A stretch of DNA of 64,000 bases from Romboutsia hominis. GTDB lineage: Bacteria; Bacillota; Clostridia; Peptostreptococcales; Peptostreptococcaceae. Positions 1 to 12,497 of this stretch are shown piece after piece (the stretch's first letter is position 1; every line of letters starts with the position of its first letter). The DNA is taken from the NCBI RefSeq assembly GCF_900002575.1, contig NZ_LN650648.1, positions 2,457,565-2,521,564 on the forward strand, read 5' to 3'. The position numbers and the translations under genes are program-made. The notes beneath the pieces are model-generated. The model was not told the origin of the DNA. It was given only the letters and a program-made list of their open reading frames with translations, and did not search any database.

Positions 1-2349
<2,349 letters not shown>

Positions 2350-2494
2350 AGTTATTAAAAAGTTATCGCGAATGAACAAACTTCGTATTCACTCAGTTTA
2401 TTCCATTGCTTAAAGTTATTTTAAAGACTTTTCTTGTCTATTTATAAAAAATGATGTCATATCACTAAATGTTATACAGTTTTCAAAGTACTAA

Positions 2495-2570
2495 TGGTGG
2501 AGATGAGGAGGATCGAACTCCTGACCCCTTGCGTGCAAGGCAAGTGCTCTCCCAGCTGAGCTACACCCCC
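2495..2570 (-). tRNA. tRNA-Ala (anticodon UGC) in the 16S-23S spacer
   Basis: The reverse complement starts GGGGGTGTAGCTCAG and ends with an encoded CCA. It folds as a 76-nt cloverleaf: a 7-bp acceptor stem with two G-U pairs, anticodon stem CTTGC/GCAAG, loop CTTGCAC with anticodon TGC, and T arm GTTCGATC. A tRNA-Ala in the rRNA spacer is common in Peptostreptococcaceae. Confidence 0.97.
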
Positions 2571-2662
2571 AAGTTGTCTTTTCAACATTAGATATTTTAC
2601 TATCTTATGTGAAAATTGTCAATATAGAATTTTCATTTTTAACAAAAAAAATAAAAACCCTC

Positions 2663-2679
2663 AAAATTAAACAGTAGGT
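2663..2679 (-). other. pre-16S processing stem, 3' half
   Basis: In the transcript this reads ACCTACTGTTTAATTTT just downstream of the 16S 3' end. It is the exact complement of the leader segment at 4357-4374 upstream of 16S, so the two can pair over 17 bp and enclose 16S. Such a stem is the usual RNase III processing substrate. The complementarity is seen; the processing role is inferred. Confidence 0.75.
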
Positions 2680-2681
2680 AA

Positions 2682-4195
<1,514 letters not shown>

Positions 4196-4356
4196 ATTCT
4201 TCGAATTTATATCGTTTTATATCGCGAACGAAATTGTTTCACATACGTTCAACAACATCCGTTGCTAAAATAAATTTGACTACCTGCTCAGACTATCATT
4301 ATCTGAATATCTGGCTTGGTTTGTTTTCGATTCTTTAAGAATCAGTTATATAAATT

Positions 4357-4374
4357 AACCTACTGTTTAATTTT
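4357..4374 (-). other. pre-16S processing stem, 5' half
   Basis: The leader RNA reads AAAATTAAACAGTAGGTT, the complement of the 16S trailer at 2663-2679. It lies between the rrn promoter and the 16S 5' end, as expected for the RNase III stem. The pairing is seen in sequence; the role is inferred. Confidence 0.75.
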
Positions 4375-4408
4375 CAAAGTTCTTACTGTCCTCTCTTGGA
4401 CAAGTACT

Positions 4409-4437
4409 ACTATATCATCTTATTTTTATATGGTCAA
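4409..4437 (-). promoter_or_regulatory. rrn operon promoter (sigma-A type)
   Basis: On the minus strand there is TTGACC (4432-4437), a 17-base spacer and TATAGT (4409-4414), one mismatch from consensus in each hexamer. Transcription would start near 4402, about 205 bases before 16S and upstream of the processing stem. This is the best promoter seen in the 590-bp gap between 16S and the ThrE-like pair. Confidence 0.8.
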
Positions 4438-4744
4438 CACTTTTTTTAAACTTTTTTATTTTTTTCATTTTTTCTCAATATTTTGTATCAATATTTTTAT
4501 AAAAAGCAAGTAATAATCTAGATTTAGGTTATTTTTATTATATTATGTATTAATAAAATTTTTTAAAAATATTTTTATTTGTATTTTTAAATTCTATAAG
4601 TTTTTTAATATAAATAAAAGATGAGTATTTTGACAAAATAGATATAATAATTATTATTATTTAATCTATATAATGTATAAATTTAAAGCTTTATTTTAAA
4701 TTCATATATTTAACTATAGTTTTGTAAACATATGTCAAAAAAGA

Positions 4745-4753
4745 TGTTATAAT
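4745..4753 (+). promoter_or_regulatory. extended -10 promoter for the ThrE-like pair
   Basis: TGTTATAAT is a perfect extended -10 (TG-N-TATAAT) 31 bases before the start codon at 4785. No good -35 lies at the usual distance. An alternative TTGACA at 4630-4635, followed by TATTAT at 4652-4657, lies farther upstream. The rest of 4438-4744 is AT-rich with no coding signal. Confidence 0.55.
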
Positions 4754-4784
4754 GCTTATAATAGGTTAGTTAGGAGGGAATTTT

Positions 4785-5573
4785 ATGTATAACGACAGCA
4801 ATCAAGAATACAAAAAAGACGTACTTAGGTTAGCTTTATTTCTTGGTGAACTTATGCTAATAAATGGGGCTGAAACTTATCGTGTAGAGGATAGCGTTAT
4901 TAGAGTTTGTAAGTCGAGGGGTTTTAATCATATTAGCGTATTTGCAACTCCTACCGCTATCATCATATCAGATGATAGATTTGATGGTTTATCCTTCATG
5001 AAAACGATTAGAAACCGTGGAATAAACTTAAACAAAATTTCTCTACTTAATAATTTTTCTAGAGAGTTTGTTAATGCAAAGGATATGCCTATAAAAGATG
5101 CTTTAGCAGAGCTTAAAGTTCTTGGGGAGACTCCTGAACATCCGCCTAAATTAGTTTACATAGCCACAGGTTTAGCATCTGCTTCTTTTGCTTGTGTTGT
5201 TGGGGGTAATAATTTAATTAATTTCATATTTACAACTATAATATCTATACTAGCAGTTATATGTTATAAAAAAATTATGAAGATAAGTAATATACCAGCC
5301 TTTTCTAGTTTAATAGCTTCAGTATTTATAGCTTTAACTGGGGTTTTAATAACAGAACTTGGCTTCTTAGCAACACCTAAAACCCTAATAGTTGGTTCTA
5401 TAATGCCACTACTTCCTGGAGTATCTTTTATAAAAGGTATACGTGATTTAATTGCAGGGGATTTAATTTCAGGAGTAGCACGTGCTTTTGATGCAGGCTT
5501 AACTGCTATTTCTATAGCTTGTGGTGTTGGTCTTGTTCTAGATTTATGGCTTAAGTTTGGAGGTGCATTCTAA
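4785..5573 (+). CDS. threonine/serine exporter family protein, N-terminal subunit (ThrE/DUF1212)
   Basis: 262 residues. The family of ThrE (Corynebacterium) and YjjP (E. coli) exports small amino or organic acids across the inner membrane. Residues 1-120 form the soluble domain with the conserved GAETYRVED motif at 28-36; residues from about 125 onward contain five hydrophobic segments and the motif PLLPGVSFIKGIRDL. Its stop overlaps the next start by one base (TAATG), so translation of the two is coupled. The pair corresponds to YjjP and YjjB, which together make up one full-length ThrE. Substrate is not deducible here. Start is supported by the SD TAGGAGGG. Confidence 0.87.
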   Translation: MYNDSNQEYKKDVLRLALFLGELMLINGAETYRVEDSVIRVCKSRGFNHISVFATPTAIIISDDRFDGLSFMKTIRNRGINLNKISLLNNFSREFVNAKDMPIKDALAELKVLGETPEHPPKLVYIATGLASASFACVVGGNNLINFIFTTIISILAVICYKKIMKISNIPAFSSLIASVFIALTGVLITELGFLATPKTLIVGSIMPLLPGVSFIKGIRDLIAGDLISGVARAFDAGLTAISIACGVGLVLDLWLKFGGAF

Positions 5574-6049
5574 TGACTGATATGAGTTTAGTTTGGCATT
5601 TTATATTTTCAGCATTTTCTACTGTTGGATTTGCTGTATTTTTAAATGGACCTATATCTACACTAGTTCCAGCAGGAATTACTGGAGGTATAGGGTGGAC
5701 AATGTATTATTATTTAATGGGAATTACTTCTAATGCAATAATTTCAAACTTCATAGCTACTCTAATTGTTGCTTTTATAAGTGAAATGCTTGCTAGGAAA
5801 TTAAAACATCCTGCAATATTATTTGTAATACCAGGTATAATACCTTTAGTTCCTGGACTTGGAATGTATAATACTATGCTTTATCTAGTTCAAAGAGATT
5901 ATGATATGGCTGTATCAGTTGGTACAGATGTATTATTTTCTGGGGCCGCTATAGCACTTGGAATATTAGTTATGACTTCTTTTGTTAGAACTATAAATAT
6001 ATTCAAACTAAAGAAAATGGCAGCATTAATTCAAAAGGTTAATAAATAA
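5573..6049 (+). CDS. threonine/serine exporter family protein, C-terminal subunit (ThrE_2/YjjB-like)
   Basis: 158 residues, almost entirely hydrophobic with about four or five membrane segments and the family motif IPGIIPLVPGLGMY. This is the YjjB-like (DUF3815) half, expected to form the export complex with the product of the preceding gene. The start ATG overlaps the upstream stop, and a bidirectional hairpin at 6086-6120 ends the two-gene operon. The substrate (threonine, serine or organic acids such as succinate) is not resolved by sequence. Confidence 0.87.
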   Translation: MTDMSLVWHFIFSAFSTVGFAVFLNGPISTLVPAGITGGIGWTMYYYLMGITSNAIISNFIATLIVAFISEMLARKLKHPAILFVIPGIIPLVPGLGMYNTMLYLVQRDYDMAVSVGTDVLFSGAAIALGILVMTSFVRTINIFKLKKMAALIQKVNK

Positions 6050-6085
6050 TTGCTTAGATTTTAATTATAAAACCTTTATAAAAAA

Positions 6086-6120
6086 GCTATGAAAATAGAG
6101 TTTAATTCTATATTCATAGC
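6086..6120. terminator. bidirectional intrinsic terminator
   Basis: GCTATGAAAATAGA pairs with TCTATATTCATAGC with one mismatch, flanked by A-runs on the left and T-runs on the right. It separates the ThrE-like pair from the convergent rseC-like gene. Confidence 0.8.
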
Positions 6121-6155
6121 CTTTTTATTAATATATGAGCATGATTGACTATATA

Positions 6156-6605
6156 CTATAAAGAAATATCTTTTCCACTTGATACTATATCCGTAATTAT
6201 AGGTATATACTCTCTGCCCTCTCTAAATTTTTTATCTCTTTTTTTAAGTATAAAAAAAACAATCATCATAGTAGTAATACCCACTATAAAACTTATAACT
6301 TCTATACTACTTGTCATACTTATGCTATTTAGTATAAAATATGTAGCTATTGTTCCAATCAAAAGACCTGCTAATGGAGTAAGATATACTAAAAAGGCTG
6401 CTTTTAATACATTTACACCATCCATATTTACTTTTACCCTATCTCCAACTTTAGCACCTATGTTATTATCAACTTCTACCACTATGTCTTTTGATTCTGA
6501 ACTAGTAACACATTTTCCACAAGCTGCACAAGCAGAATGCCTTTGCATTTTTAGCTTAGCAGTATTTTTATCTAAAATCTCTATTATATACCCTTGTTGT
6601 TCCAC
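6156..6605 (-). CDS. SoxR-reducing system protein RseC/MucC family
   Basis: 149 residues. The N-terminal soluble part carries a cysteine cluster (C26, C29, C32 in SACAACGKC), followed by two membrane helices around 69-90 and 98-118 and a basic tail. In Proteobacteria RseC is linked to the RseP/RNF and SoxR redox systems; in Clostridia it often occurs near RNF or alone and its role is unclear. The start is GTG at 6605, preceded by GGGGTGG. It lies 10 bases after the CsoR-like gene, so the two are probably co-transcribed. Confidence 0.82.
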   Translation of the reverse strand: MEQQGYIIEILDKNTAKLKMQRHSACAACGKCVTSSESKDIVVEVDNNIGAKVGDRVKVNMDGVNVLKAAFLVYLTPLAGLLIGTIATYFILNSISMTSSIEVISFIVGITTMMIVFFILKKRDKKFREGREYIPIITDIVSSGKDISL

Positions 6606-6615
6606 AAAACCACCC

Positions 6616-6906
6616 CTATTTTGTAAACTTAGTTATAGTACCCATTAATTCATTTATAACATCTTCTGTAACTTCTTCATTACCGCTTTTTATGGTGTGA
6701 GAAACACATCCTTTTATATGATTTTCAAGCACTATTGTACCCACTTTGTTTATAGCAGATCTAATTGCCGATATTTGGACCAATATATCTACACAATACC
6801 TTTCTTCTTCTATCATATTTTGAATACCTTTAACTTGTCCCTCTATTCTTTTAAGTCTTTTTATAAGAGCTTCTTTATCATTTGACTCAGCTAATTTTCT
6901 TTCCAT
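6616..6906 (-). CDS. CsoR/RcnR-family metal-sensing repressor
   Basis: 96 residues, all-helical DUF156 family. The Cu(I)-binding triad of CsoR proteins is present (C38, H63, C67 in RYCVDIL and ENHIKGC), favouring copper sensing over the sulfur-sensing CstR type, which has only the two cysteines. CsoR tetramers bind operator DNA and release it on metal binding. No copper ATPase or chaperone gene is nearby; the only partner in the operon is the RseC-like gene. Start ATG follows SD AGAGGTG. Confidence 0.88.
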   Translation of the reverse strand: MERKLAESNDKEALIKRLKRIEGQVKGIQNMIEEERYCVDILVQISAIRSAINKVGTIVLENHIKGCVSHTIKSGNEEVTEDVINELMGTITKFTK

Positions 6907-7016
6907 ATGTTCACCTCTTTTATTGATATATATATTATAGCTTATTTTTATTTTTTCGATGTGAATTTAATTCAAACTATCTAATACTTTATACGAATTT
7001 TTTAGAAAATATAGCC

Positions 7017-7066
7017 TACTAATCATTTTTAATTACAAAATAAATAGTTTTTAATAATGATTAGTA
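7017..7066. repeat. AT-rich inverted repeat in the csoR/spore-protein gap
   Basis: Arms TACTAATCATT (7017-7027) and AATGATTAGTA (7056-7066) match perfectly over 11 bp around a 28-base loop. The gap 6907-7209 is otherwise AT-rich. On the minus strand TATAAT about 30 bases before the CsoR start is its probable -10. The repeat could be an operator, but nothing in the sequence proves it. Confidence 0.45.
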
Positions 7067-7209
7067 ATTATATTATATAATATAATTATTAAATTCTAAA
7101 TATTTTTCATATTTATATCTTAATTATAATACTATTTTACTCTTTTAAGTATAGTTTTAGCTTATTATGTTGATTATATTAATAGATTACTTTTAAAGGA
7201 GATTCTAAT

Positions 7210-7482
7210 ATGGATACTAATTCTAAATCAAATGCTAAAAAAGCTTTAAATAACTTAAGAATGGAAATTTCATCTGAACTTGATTATTACGATAGCTCAG
7301 ATAATAAAACAACTAATAAATATTCACAAGATACTTTAGATGATCATGCTAAAAATTTATTATCTGGAGATAAAGCATATAACATGGAGGGTACTAAACC
7401 TTATGCGGGTGGAGAAAGATCCGTTGAAGGTGGAGAAAAGATGCTTGTAAGCAAGTACTATTCTCAAAATAATATTAAATAG
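7210..7482 (+). CDS. small acid-soluble spore protein-like (alpha/beta type), tentative
   Basis: 90 residues, hydrophilic, no membrane segment. Residues 10-24 (KKALNNLRMEISSEL) resemble the first conserved block of alpha/beta SASPs, including the E-I-S context where the GPR protease cuts. The C-terminal block (ERSVEGGEKMLVSKYYS) resembles the SASP segment SxGGxMVKKMV. Between them is an unusual acidic linker of about 35 residues, longer than in typical 60-70-residue SASPs. SASPs coat spore DNA; that role is inferred from weak similarity only. SD AAGGAG is 8 bases before ATG. Monocistronic. Confidence 0.5.
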   Translation: MDTNSKSNAKKALNNLRMEISSELDYYDSSDNKTTNKYSQDTLDDHAKNLLSGDKAYNMEGTKPYAGGERSVEGGEKMLVSKYYSQNNIK

Positions 7483-7546
7483 TCAAACTTAAATTATAAT
7501 TTTTATGTATCCACTAGGTTTATACCTTGCTCAAAAATAAATAAAT

Positions 7547-7589
7547 AAAGAAAGTGCCTCTTAATAATCTATCTTGAGGCACTTTCTTT
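7547..7589 (-). terminator. aspS terminator
   Basis: GAAAGTGCCTC and GAGGCACTTTC pair perfectly. On the minus strand the stem is followed by TTTATTTATTTATTT. It lies 25 bases after the aspS stop and may also end the convergent small spore-protein gene. Confidence 0.88.
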
Positions 7590-7613
7590 GCTATAATATA
7601 CAAAATTTGTATA

Positions 7614-9398
7614 TTACTTGTTTATTTCAACTTTTATATTTAATTCTTTTAATTGCGCTTCTTCAGCTACTGCTGGAGCATTAGTCATTGGACATACTGC
7701 ACTTTGGTTTTTAGGGAATGCTATAACATCTTTTATGTTAGTAGTTCCTGCAAGTATCATAACTAATCTATCAAGTCCAAATGCAATTCCTGCATGAGGA
7801 GGAGTTCCATACTTAAATGCATCTAATAAGAATCCAAATTTCTCTCTAGCTTCTTCTTCAGTAAATCCTAATGCTTTAAACATTTTTTGTTGAACGTCAG
7901 CGTTAAATATTCTAACACTTCCTCCACCAACTTCGTATCCGTTTATAACTATATCGTAAGCCTTAGCTCTTAAAGATGCTTTGTCATCTCCTTCAAGCTT
8001 TTCTATATCTTCATCCATTGGAGAAGTGAATGGATGATGTTTAGCTACCATTCTTCCAGTTTCTTCATCTTCTTCAAATACAGGGAATTCAGTTACCCAT
8101 AACATTTTGTATTCATTGTTGTCTAATAAGTTAAGTCTTCTAGCAACTTCAAGTCTAACTTGACCTAATGCATCAAATACTACAGAGTTTTTATCAGCAA
8201 CGAATAATAATAAGTCGCCTTCTTTAGCATTCATTCTGTCAAGTATAGCTGTTAATTCTTCTTCTGTGAAGAACTTAGCTATTGGAGAAGTAACCTCTCT
8301 GTTAGCTCCTATTCTCATCCAAGCAAGACCTTTAGCTCTGTAAGTCTTAGCATGGTCTTCTATTTTACTTAATTGCTTTTTACTTATTTCATCAGATTTA
8401 CCTTCAACATTTATACCTCTAACGCTCATTCCATCTTTAGTAGCATTAGCAAATACTCCAAATCCACAGTTTTCTACTAAATCAGATATATTAGTTAATT
8501 CGTATCCAAATCTAGTATCAGGCTTATCACTTCCGTATCTTTCCATAGCTTCAGCATATGTCATAACTGGAAGTGGTAATGCTACATCTACATTTAATAT
8601 TTCTTTAAATATAGTTTGCACCATTTTTTCCATTATTGCCATAACATCTTCTTGTTCAACAAAAGACATTTCACAGTCTATTTGAGTAAACTCAGGTTGT
8701 CTGTCTGCTCTTAAGTCTTCATCTCTAAAGCACTTAACTATTTGGAAGTATCTATCCATACCACTTACCATTAATAATTGTTTGAATAATTGTGGTGATT
8801 GTGGTAAAGCATAGAATTTACCTTCATTAACTCTACTTGGTACAAGATAATCTCTAGCACCTTCTGGAGTTGGCTTTATTAAGAAAGGTGTTTCTATTTC
8901 ACAGAAGTTATTTTCTGTTAAGTAGTTTCTTACTATATTTGCAACCTTACTTCTTAACATTAAAGTCTTTTGCATAGATGGCTTTCTTAAATCTAAGTAT
9001 CTATACTTAAGTCTTAATTCTTCTGATACATTATCATCATCTTTTATATATATTGGTGGTGTTTGAGATTCATTAAGTATTCTAAGTTCAGTAGCAAATA
9101 CTTCTATATCACCAGTTGGCATGTTAGGGTTTTTAGATGATCTTTCACAAACTTTTCCCTTAACAGCTATAACATATTCAGAACCTAACTTTTCAGCCTT
9201 AGCAAAAGCTTCAGCATTAACGTCAGTATCAAATATTATTTGGCATAATCCACTTCTATCTCTTAAGTCAACAAATACTAATCCACCTAAGTTTCTTTTC
9301 TTTTGAACCCATCCCATAAGGACAACTTCTTCATTTATATTGTTTTCTCTTAAGTCCCCACAATAGTGAGTTCTCTTTAATCCGTTTAGAGTTTCCAT
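7614..9398 (-). CDS. aspS: aspartyl-tRNA synthetase
   Basis: 594 residues, the usual length for bacterial AspRS. It charges tRNA-Asp with aspartate in the cytoplasm. An N-terminal OB-fold anticodon-binding domain (about 1-110) is followed by the class II catalytic core with motif 2 (CFRDEDLRADRQPEFTQID), the bacterial GAD insertion (about 300-410) and motif 3 (GIAFGLDRLVMILAG). Start ATG has SD GGAGGG. A 244-base gap with no T-box sequence separates it from hisS, so it probably has its own promoter. Whether it is Asp-specific or also charges Asn (AspRS2) cannot be settled by eye. Confidence 0.97.
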   Translation of the reverse strand: METLNGLKRTHYCGDLRENNINEEVVLMGWVQKKRNLGGLVFVDLRDRSGLCQIIFDTDVNAEAFAKAEKLGSEYVIAVKGKVCERSSKNPNMPTGDIEVFATELRILNESQTPPIYIKDDDNVSEELRLKYRYLDLRKPSMQKTLMLRSKVANIVRNYLTENNFCEIETPFLIKPTPEGARDYLVPSRVNEGKFYALPQSPQLFKQLLMVSGMDRYFQIVKCFRDEDLRADRQPEFTQIDCEMSFVEQEDVMAIMEKMVQTIFKEILNVDVALPLPVMTYAEAMERYGSDKPDTRFGYELTNISDLVENCGFGVFANATKDGMSVRGINVEGKSDEISKKQLSKIEDHAKTYRAKGLAWMRIGANREVTSPIAKFFTEEELTAILDRMNAKEGDLLLFVADKNSVVFDALGQVRLEVARRLNLLDNNEYKMLWVTEFPVFEEDEETGRMVAKHHPFTSPMDEDIEKLEGDDKASLRAKAYDIVINGYEVGGGSVRIFNADVQQKMFKALGFTEEEAREKFGFLLDAFKYGTPPHAGIAFGLDRLVMILAGTTNIKDVIAFPKNQSAVCPMTNAPAVAEEAQLKELNIKVEINK

Positions 9399-9642
9399 TA
9401 TTTACCCTCCAGGCTTTCTTTAAATTTCCTATAGCACATAATAAACTATATTTATTTAAAAATTATTGATATATAATCTTTGTATATGTGCTTCAAAAGT
9501 CTTTCTTTAAGACCTTTTGTATAAGACTTATTATAATTTAATATTTTATCATTACTGCAATTTACTTGTCCATTTAAAATTGGCTTTCTATAATTTATGA
9601 TATATCATAAATTATATTTAAAATTGTATAGTAATTTATAAA

Positions 9643-10905
9643 TTATAATCTTTCCTTTAATTCTTTAACTATATCACTTAGTTTTATAGTAGTTTGCTCT
9701 GATGTAGCCATATTCTTAAGTGTAGCACTATCATTTTCTAGCTCATCATCACCTATAACTATAGTGAATTTTGCATTTATTTTATCTGAGTACTTAAATT
9801 GTGCCTTAACGCTTCTATCTAAGTGGTCATTTTCAGCACTTATATGTTCACTTCTTAAATCTTTTAATATTTTAAAGCTCTTAGTTTTAGCTTTATCTCC
9901 TATTGTTACTATGAATATATCCATAGCATGTGGATTTTCGATTTCTATATTATTATTTTCTAAAGTTAATAATAATCTTTCAACTCCTAGACCAAATCCT
10001 ATACCACTAACTCCTTTAGGTCCTCCAATTTGTTCTACTAGTCCGTCGTATCTTCCTCCACCACAAACTGTACTTTGAGCACCAATATCATTTGATATTA
10101 TCTCAAAAGCAGTTTTCTTGTAGTAATCAAGTCCTCTAACAATTTTTTTGTCAACTACATAGTTTATTTCCATTTCACTTAAGTACTCTTGTACTTTTGC
10201 AAAGTGTTCTCTACAATCATCACATAAGTGATCTACCATAAAAGGTACATCTTGTAAGTTTTCTTGACATGTAGGATTCTTACAGTCTATAACTCTCATT
10301 GGGTTTTTATCTTTTCTTTCTAAACAAGTTTCGCATAATACATCTGCTTTTGAATCTAAGTATGCTTTTAGTATTTCGTTGTATTTAGCTCTACAAGTTG
10401 GACATCCAACAGAGTTTATGCTAACCACTAAATCTTTAAGACCAACTTCATTGAAAAATTGAACAGCTAAAGCTATTACTTCTGCATCTAATGATGGTTT
10501 GTCACTTCCTAAAGCTTCTATTCCAAATTGGTGGAATTGTCTTTGTCTTCCTGCTTGTGGTCTTTCATATCTAAAACAAGGTGTCATATAAAATAACTTT
10601 GTTGGTTGAGTTTCTGCATATAATTTATTTTCTATAAATGCTCTAACTACACCAGCAGTTCCCTCTGGCTTTAAAGTTATATCTCTTTTACCTTTATCTT
10701 CAAAAGAATACATTTCCTTTTGTACTATGTCAGTTGTATCTCCAACACTTCTTTTGAATAATTCTGTATGTTCAAATATTGGAGTTCTCATTTCTTCGTA
10801 TCCAAATAATGCACATACCTCTCTAAATTTATTTTCAACATAATTCCATTTGTAAGCATCTTTTGGAGTTATGTCCTTAGTTCCTCTTGGAGCTTTAGTT
10901 AACAT
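9643..10905 (-). CDS. hisS: histidyl-tRNA synthetase
   Basis: 420 residues, full length. Class II enzyme that attaches histidine to tRNA-His. Motif 2 is FRYERPQAGRQRQFHQFGIE, the HisA signatures are RGLDYYKKTAFEI and GGGRYDGL, and a C-terminal anticodon-binding domain follows. Its start lies inside the 3' end of hemZ (11-base overlap, SD AAGGAGATATAC within hemZ), so translation is coupled. The hemZ-hisS-aspS order is conserved in Peptostreptococcaceae. No T-box motif was seen upstream. Confidence 0.97.
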   Translation of the reverse strand: MLTKAPRGTKDITPKDAYKWNYVENKFREVCALFGYEEMRTPIFEHTELFKRSVGDTTDIVQKEMYSFEDKGKRDITLKPEGTAGVVRAFIENKLYAETQPTKLFYMTPCFRYERPQAGRQRQFHQFGIEALGSDKPSLDAEVIALAVQFFNEVGLKDLVVSINSVGCPTCRAKYNEILKAYLDSKADVLCETCLERKDKNPMRVIDCKNPTCQENLQDVPFMVDHLCDDCREHFAKVQEYLSEMEINYVVDKKIVRGLDYYKKTAFEIISNDIGAQSTVCGGGRYDGLVEQIGGPKGVSGIGFGLGVERLLLTLENNNIEIENPHAMDIFIVTIGDKAKTKSFKILKDLRSEHISAENDHLDRSVKAQFKYSDKINAKFTIVIGDDELENDSATLKNMATSEQTTIKLSDIVKELKERL

Positions 10906-12367
10906 TTTTGTATATCTCCTTTCTCTTTCTTTCTATCATTTCATCAACTCTGTCTATATATTGCTCTACATTTTTAACATTGTCAACTCTTTCTATTCTA
11001 TCTTCATCAACATATACAAATTTTGATATAGATCCAGCACCTACTGCATAGTTACTTTGCTTTTCTTCCATTATTTGAATGTTATATATACATTCATAAC
11101 CTTCTTTAGCATATCCTATGTTTTCTAGATTTCCTAACATATGCTTTTGACGGTACATATAATATGGATTAAGTCCCATATCACGAGCATATTCCATTGA
11201 TAAATCTATCATTTTTATCATTTCTTCATATCTTGTAAGTTCGTATTTATCTAGATTTTCTTTTAGATTAGATGCTCTTTTTACAGCTAATGTATGTACT
11301 GTTAAACTTTCTGGTGAAAGTTTTTTGATTTCTTCTAAAGTATTTCTAACCATATCTAAATCTTCATCTACAAGACCTAATATGATATCCATATTTATAT
11401 TATCAAATCCTATTGCTCTTGCCATATTAAAACAATCTACTATATCAGCTACAGTATGGTCTCTACCTATTTTAGCTAATGTTTCATCATTCATAGTTTG
11501 AGGATTTATACTTATTCTATCTACATTATGCTTTTTAAGAACTTCTAATTTTTCTCTAGTTATAGTATCAGGTCTTCCTGCTTCTACTGTAAATTCTTTT
11601 ATTGTACTTAAATCTAACTCTTTAAATAAAGCAGTTATTAAAGTATCTAACTCTTCTTTTTCTAAAGCTGTTGGAGTTCCTCCGCCAATATATAGTGTTT
11701 CTATTTCTTTATTAGTGTCTTTTAATATTTTAGAAAGTCCCTTTATTTCTTCTATAAGCTTATCTACATATTCTTTTCTTAAATGTCCAAATTGCTTTAA
11801 TGGATTTGCTGGGAATGAACAATAATAACATCTTGTTGGACAAAATGGTATACCTACATATAAAGAAATTTTATTTTTATCTATTGGATATATAAATATT
11901 CTTTCTCTCTTTGCAATTTCTAAGCTTAAGTCTATTTTTTCATCCATTATATAGTATTTTTCTTTTAATATTTTTCTTATAGACTCTTCATCTACACCTT
12001 GATCTAATAGAGTGTGTACTATCTTAACAGGTCTTATACCTGTTAGTATCCCCCAAGGTACATATGAGTTTAATCTATTTTTTAAAACTTTAAATATACT
12101 TCTTTTTATAGTTTCTTTTGTAGCTTTTTTTATTTCTTGTTCATTTAATCCACTTATGTTTATATGGTCTCTAAACTCATACTTTAAATCATAATTTTCA
12201 TAGTATTCAGTTTTAGCGATTATTGTATCATTATATTTTAACAATGTATTTGTTAATATTCTTCCGAAGCTTTTTCTTTCTACAAATTCAAAATCCGTAG
12301 TAAATAGTTTTATTAATTCAGCTACTTCGTATTTATAATCATGTCCTTTTAAAACTACACCTATCAT
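10895..12367 (-). CDS. hemZ: coproporphyrinogen dehydrogenase HemZ (radical SAM)
   Basis: 490 residues. HemN-family radical SAM protein; the family includes oxygen-independent coproporphyrinogen III oxidases of heme synthesis, but HemZ in heme-poor clostridia may do another radical reaction. The cluster motif CPTRCYYC (about residue 180), the GGGTPT SAM-binding motif and a HemN C-terminal region are visible. I chose the ATG at 12367 over the in-frame ATG at 12388 because the SD AAGGAG sits between them with correct spacing. First gene of a pair with hisS. No other heme genes are nearby. Confidence 0.9.
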   Translation of the reverse strand: MIGVVLKGHDYKYEVAELIKLFTTDFEFVERKSFGRILTNTLLKYNDTIIAKTEYYENYDLKYEFRDHINISGLNEQEIKKATKETIKRSIFKVLKNRLNSYVPWGILTGIRPVKIVHTLLDQGVDEESIRKILKEKYYIMDEKIDLSLEIAKRERIFIYPIDKNKISLYVGIPFCPTRCYYCSFPANPLKQFGHLRKEYVDKLIEEIKGLSKILKDTNKEIETLYIGGGTPTALEKEELDTLITALFKELDLSTIKEFTVEAGRPDTITREKLEVLKKHNVDRISINPQTMNDETLAKIGRDHTVADIVDCFNMARAIGFDNINMDIILGLVDEDLDMVRNTLEEIKKLSPESLTVHTLAVKRASNLKENLDKYELTRYEEMIKMIDLSMEYARDMGLNPYYMYRQKHMLGNLENIGYAKEGYECIYNIQIMEEKQSNYAVGAGSISKFVYVDEDRIERVDNVKNVEQYIDRVDEMIERKRKEIYKNVN

Positions 12368-12423
12368 TTTCTTGCTCCTTCTTAACATAATAGTTAAATT
12401 TACTTTAAGTTACTTAAATGCCT

Positions 12424-12450
12424 AAAAGATAGCTAATATAGCTATCTTTT
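12424..12450 (-). terminator. hairpin between the MBL gene and hemZ
   Basis: AAAAGATAGCTA pairs with TAGCTATCTTTT around ATA. The T-run is part of the stem. It probably ends the relA-dtd-MBL transcript. Confidence 0.65.
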
Positions 12451-12497
12451 AAAACTTTAGTTATATATTATCCATAAGTTATTGGAGCAATTATTTT

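Noticed and set aside
6145-6648. 167-codon plus-strand frame opposite the RseC-like gene
   Set aside because: The minus-strand frame has a recognised family, the right start signal and a co-transcribed partner; this is its shadow.
7148-7181. Sigma-G promoter for the candidate small spore protein
   Set aside because: GTATA is present, but no CATNHTA-like -10 lies at 16-18 bases.
9399-9642. Search for a T-box riboswitch upstream of aspS (and before hemZ-hisS)
   Set aside because: No AGGGTGGNACCGCG-type antiterminator or specifier-loop architecture was seen in the leader.
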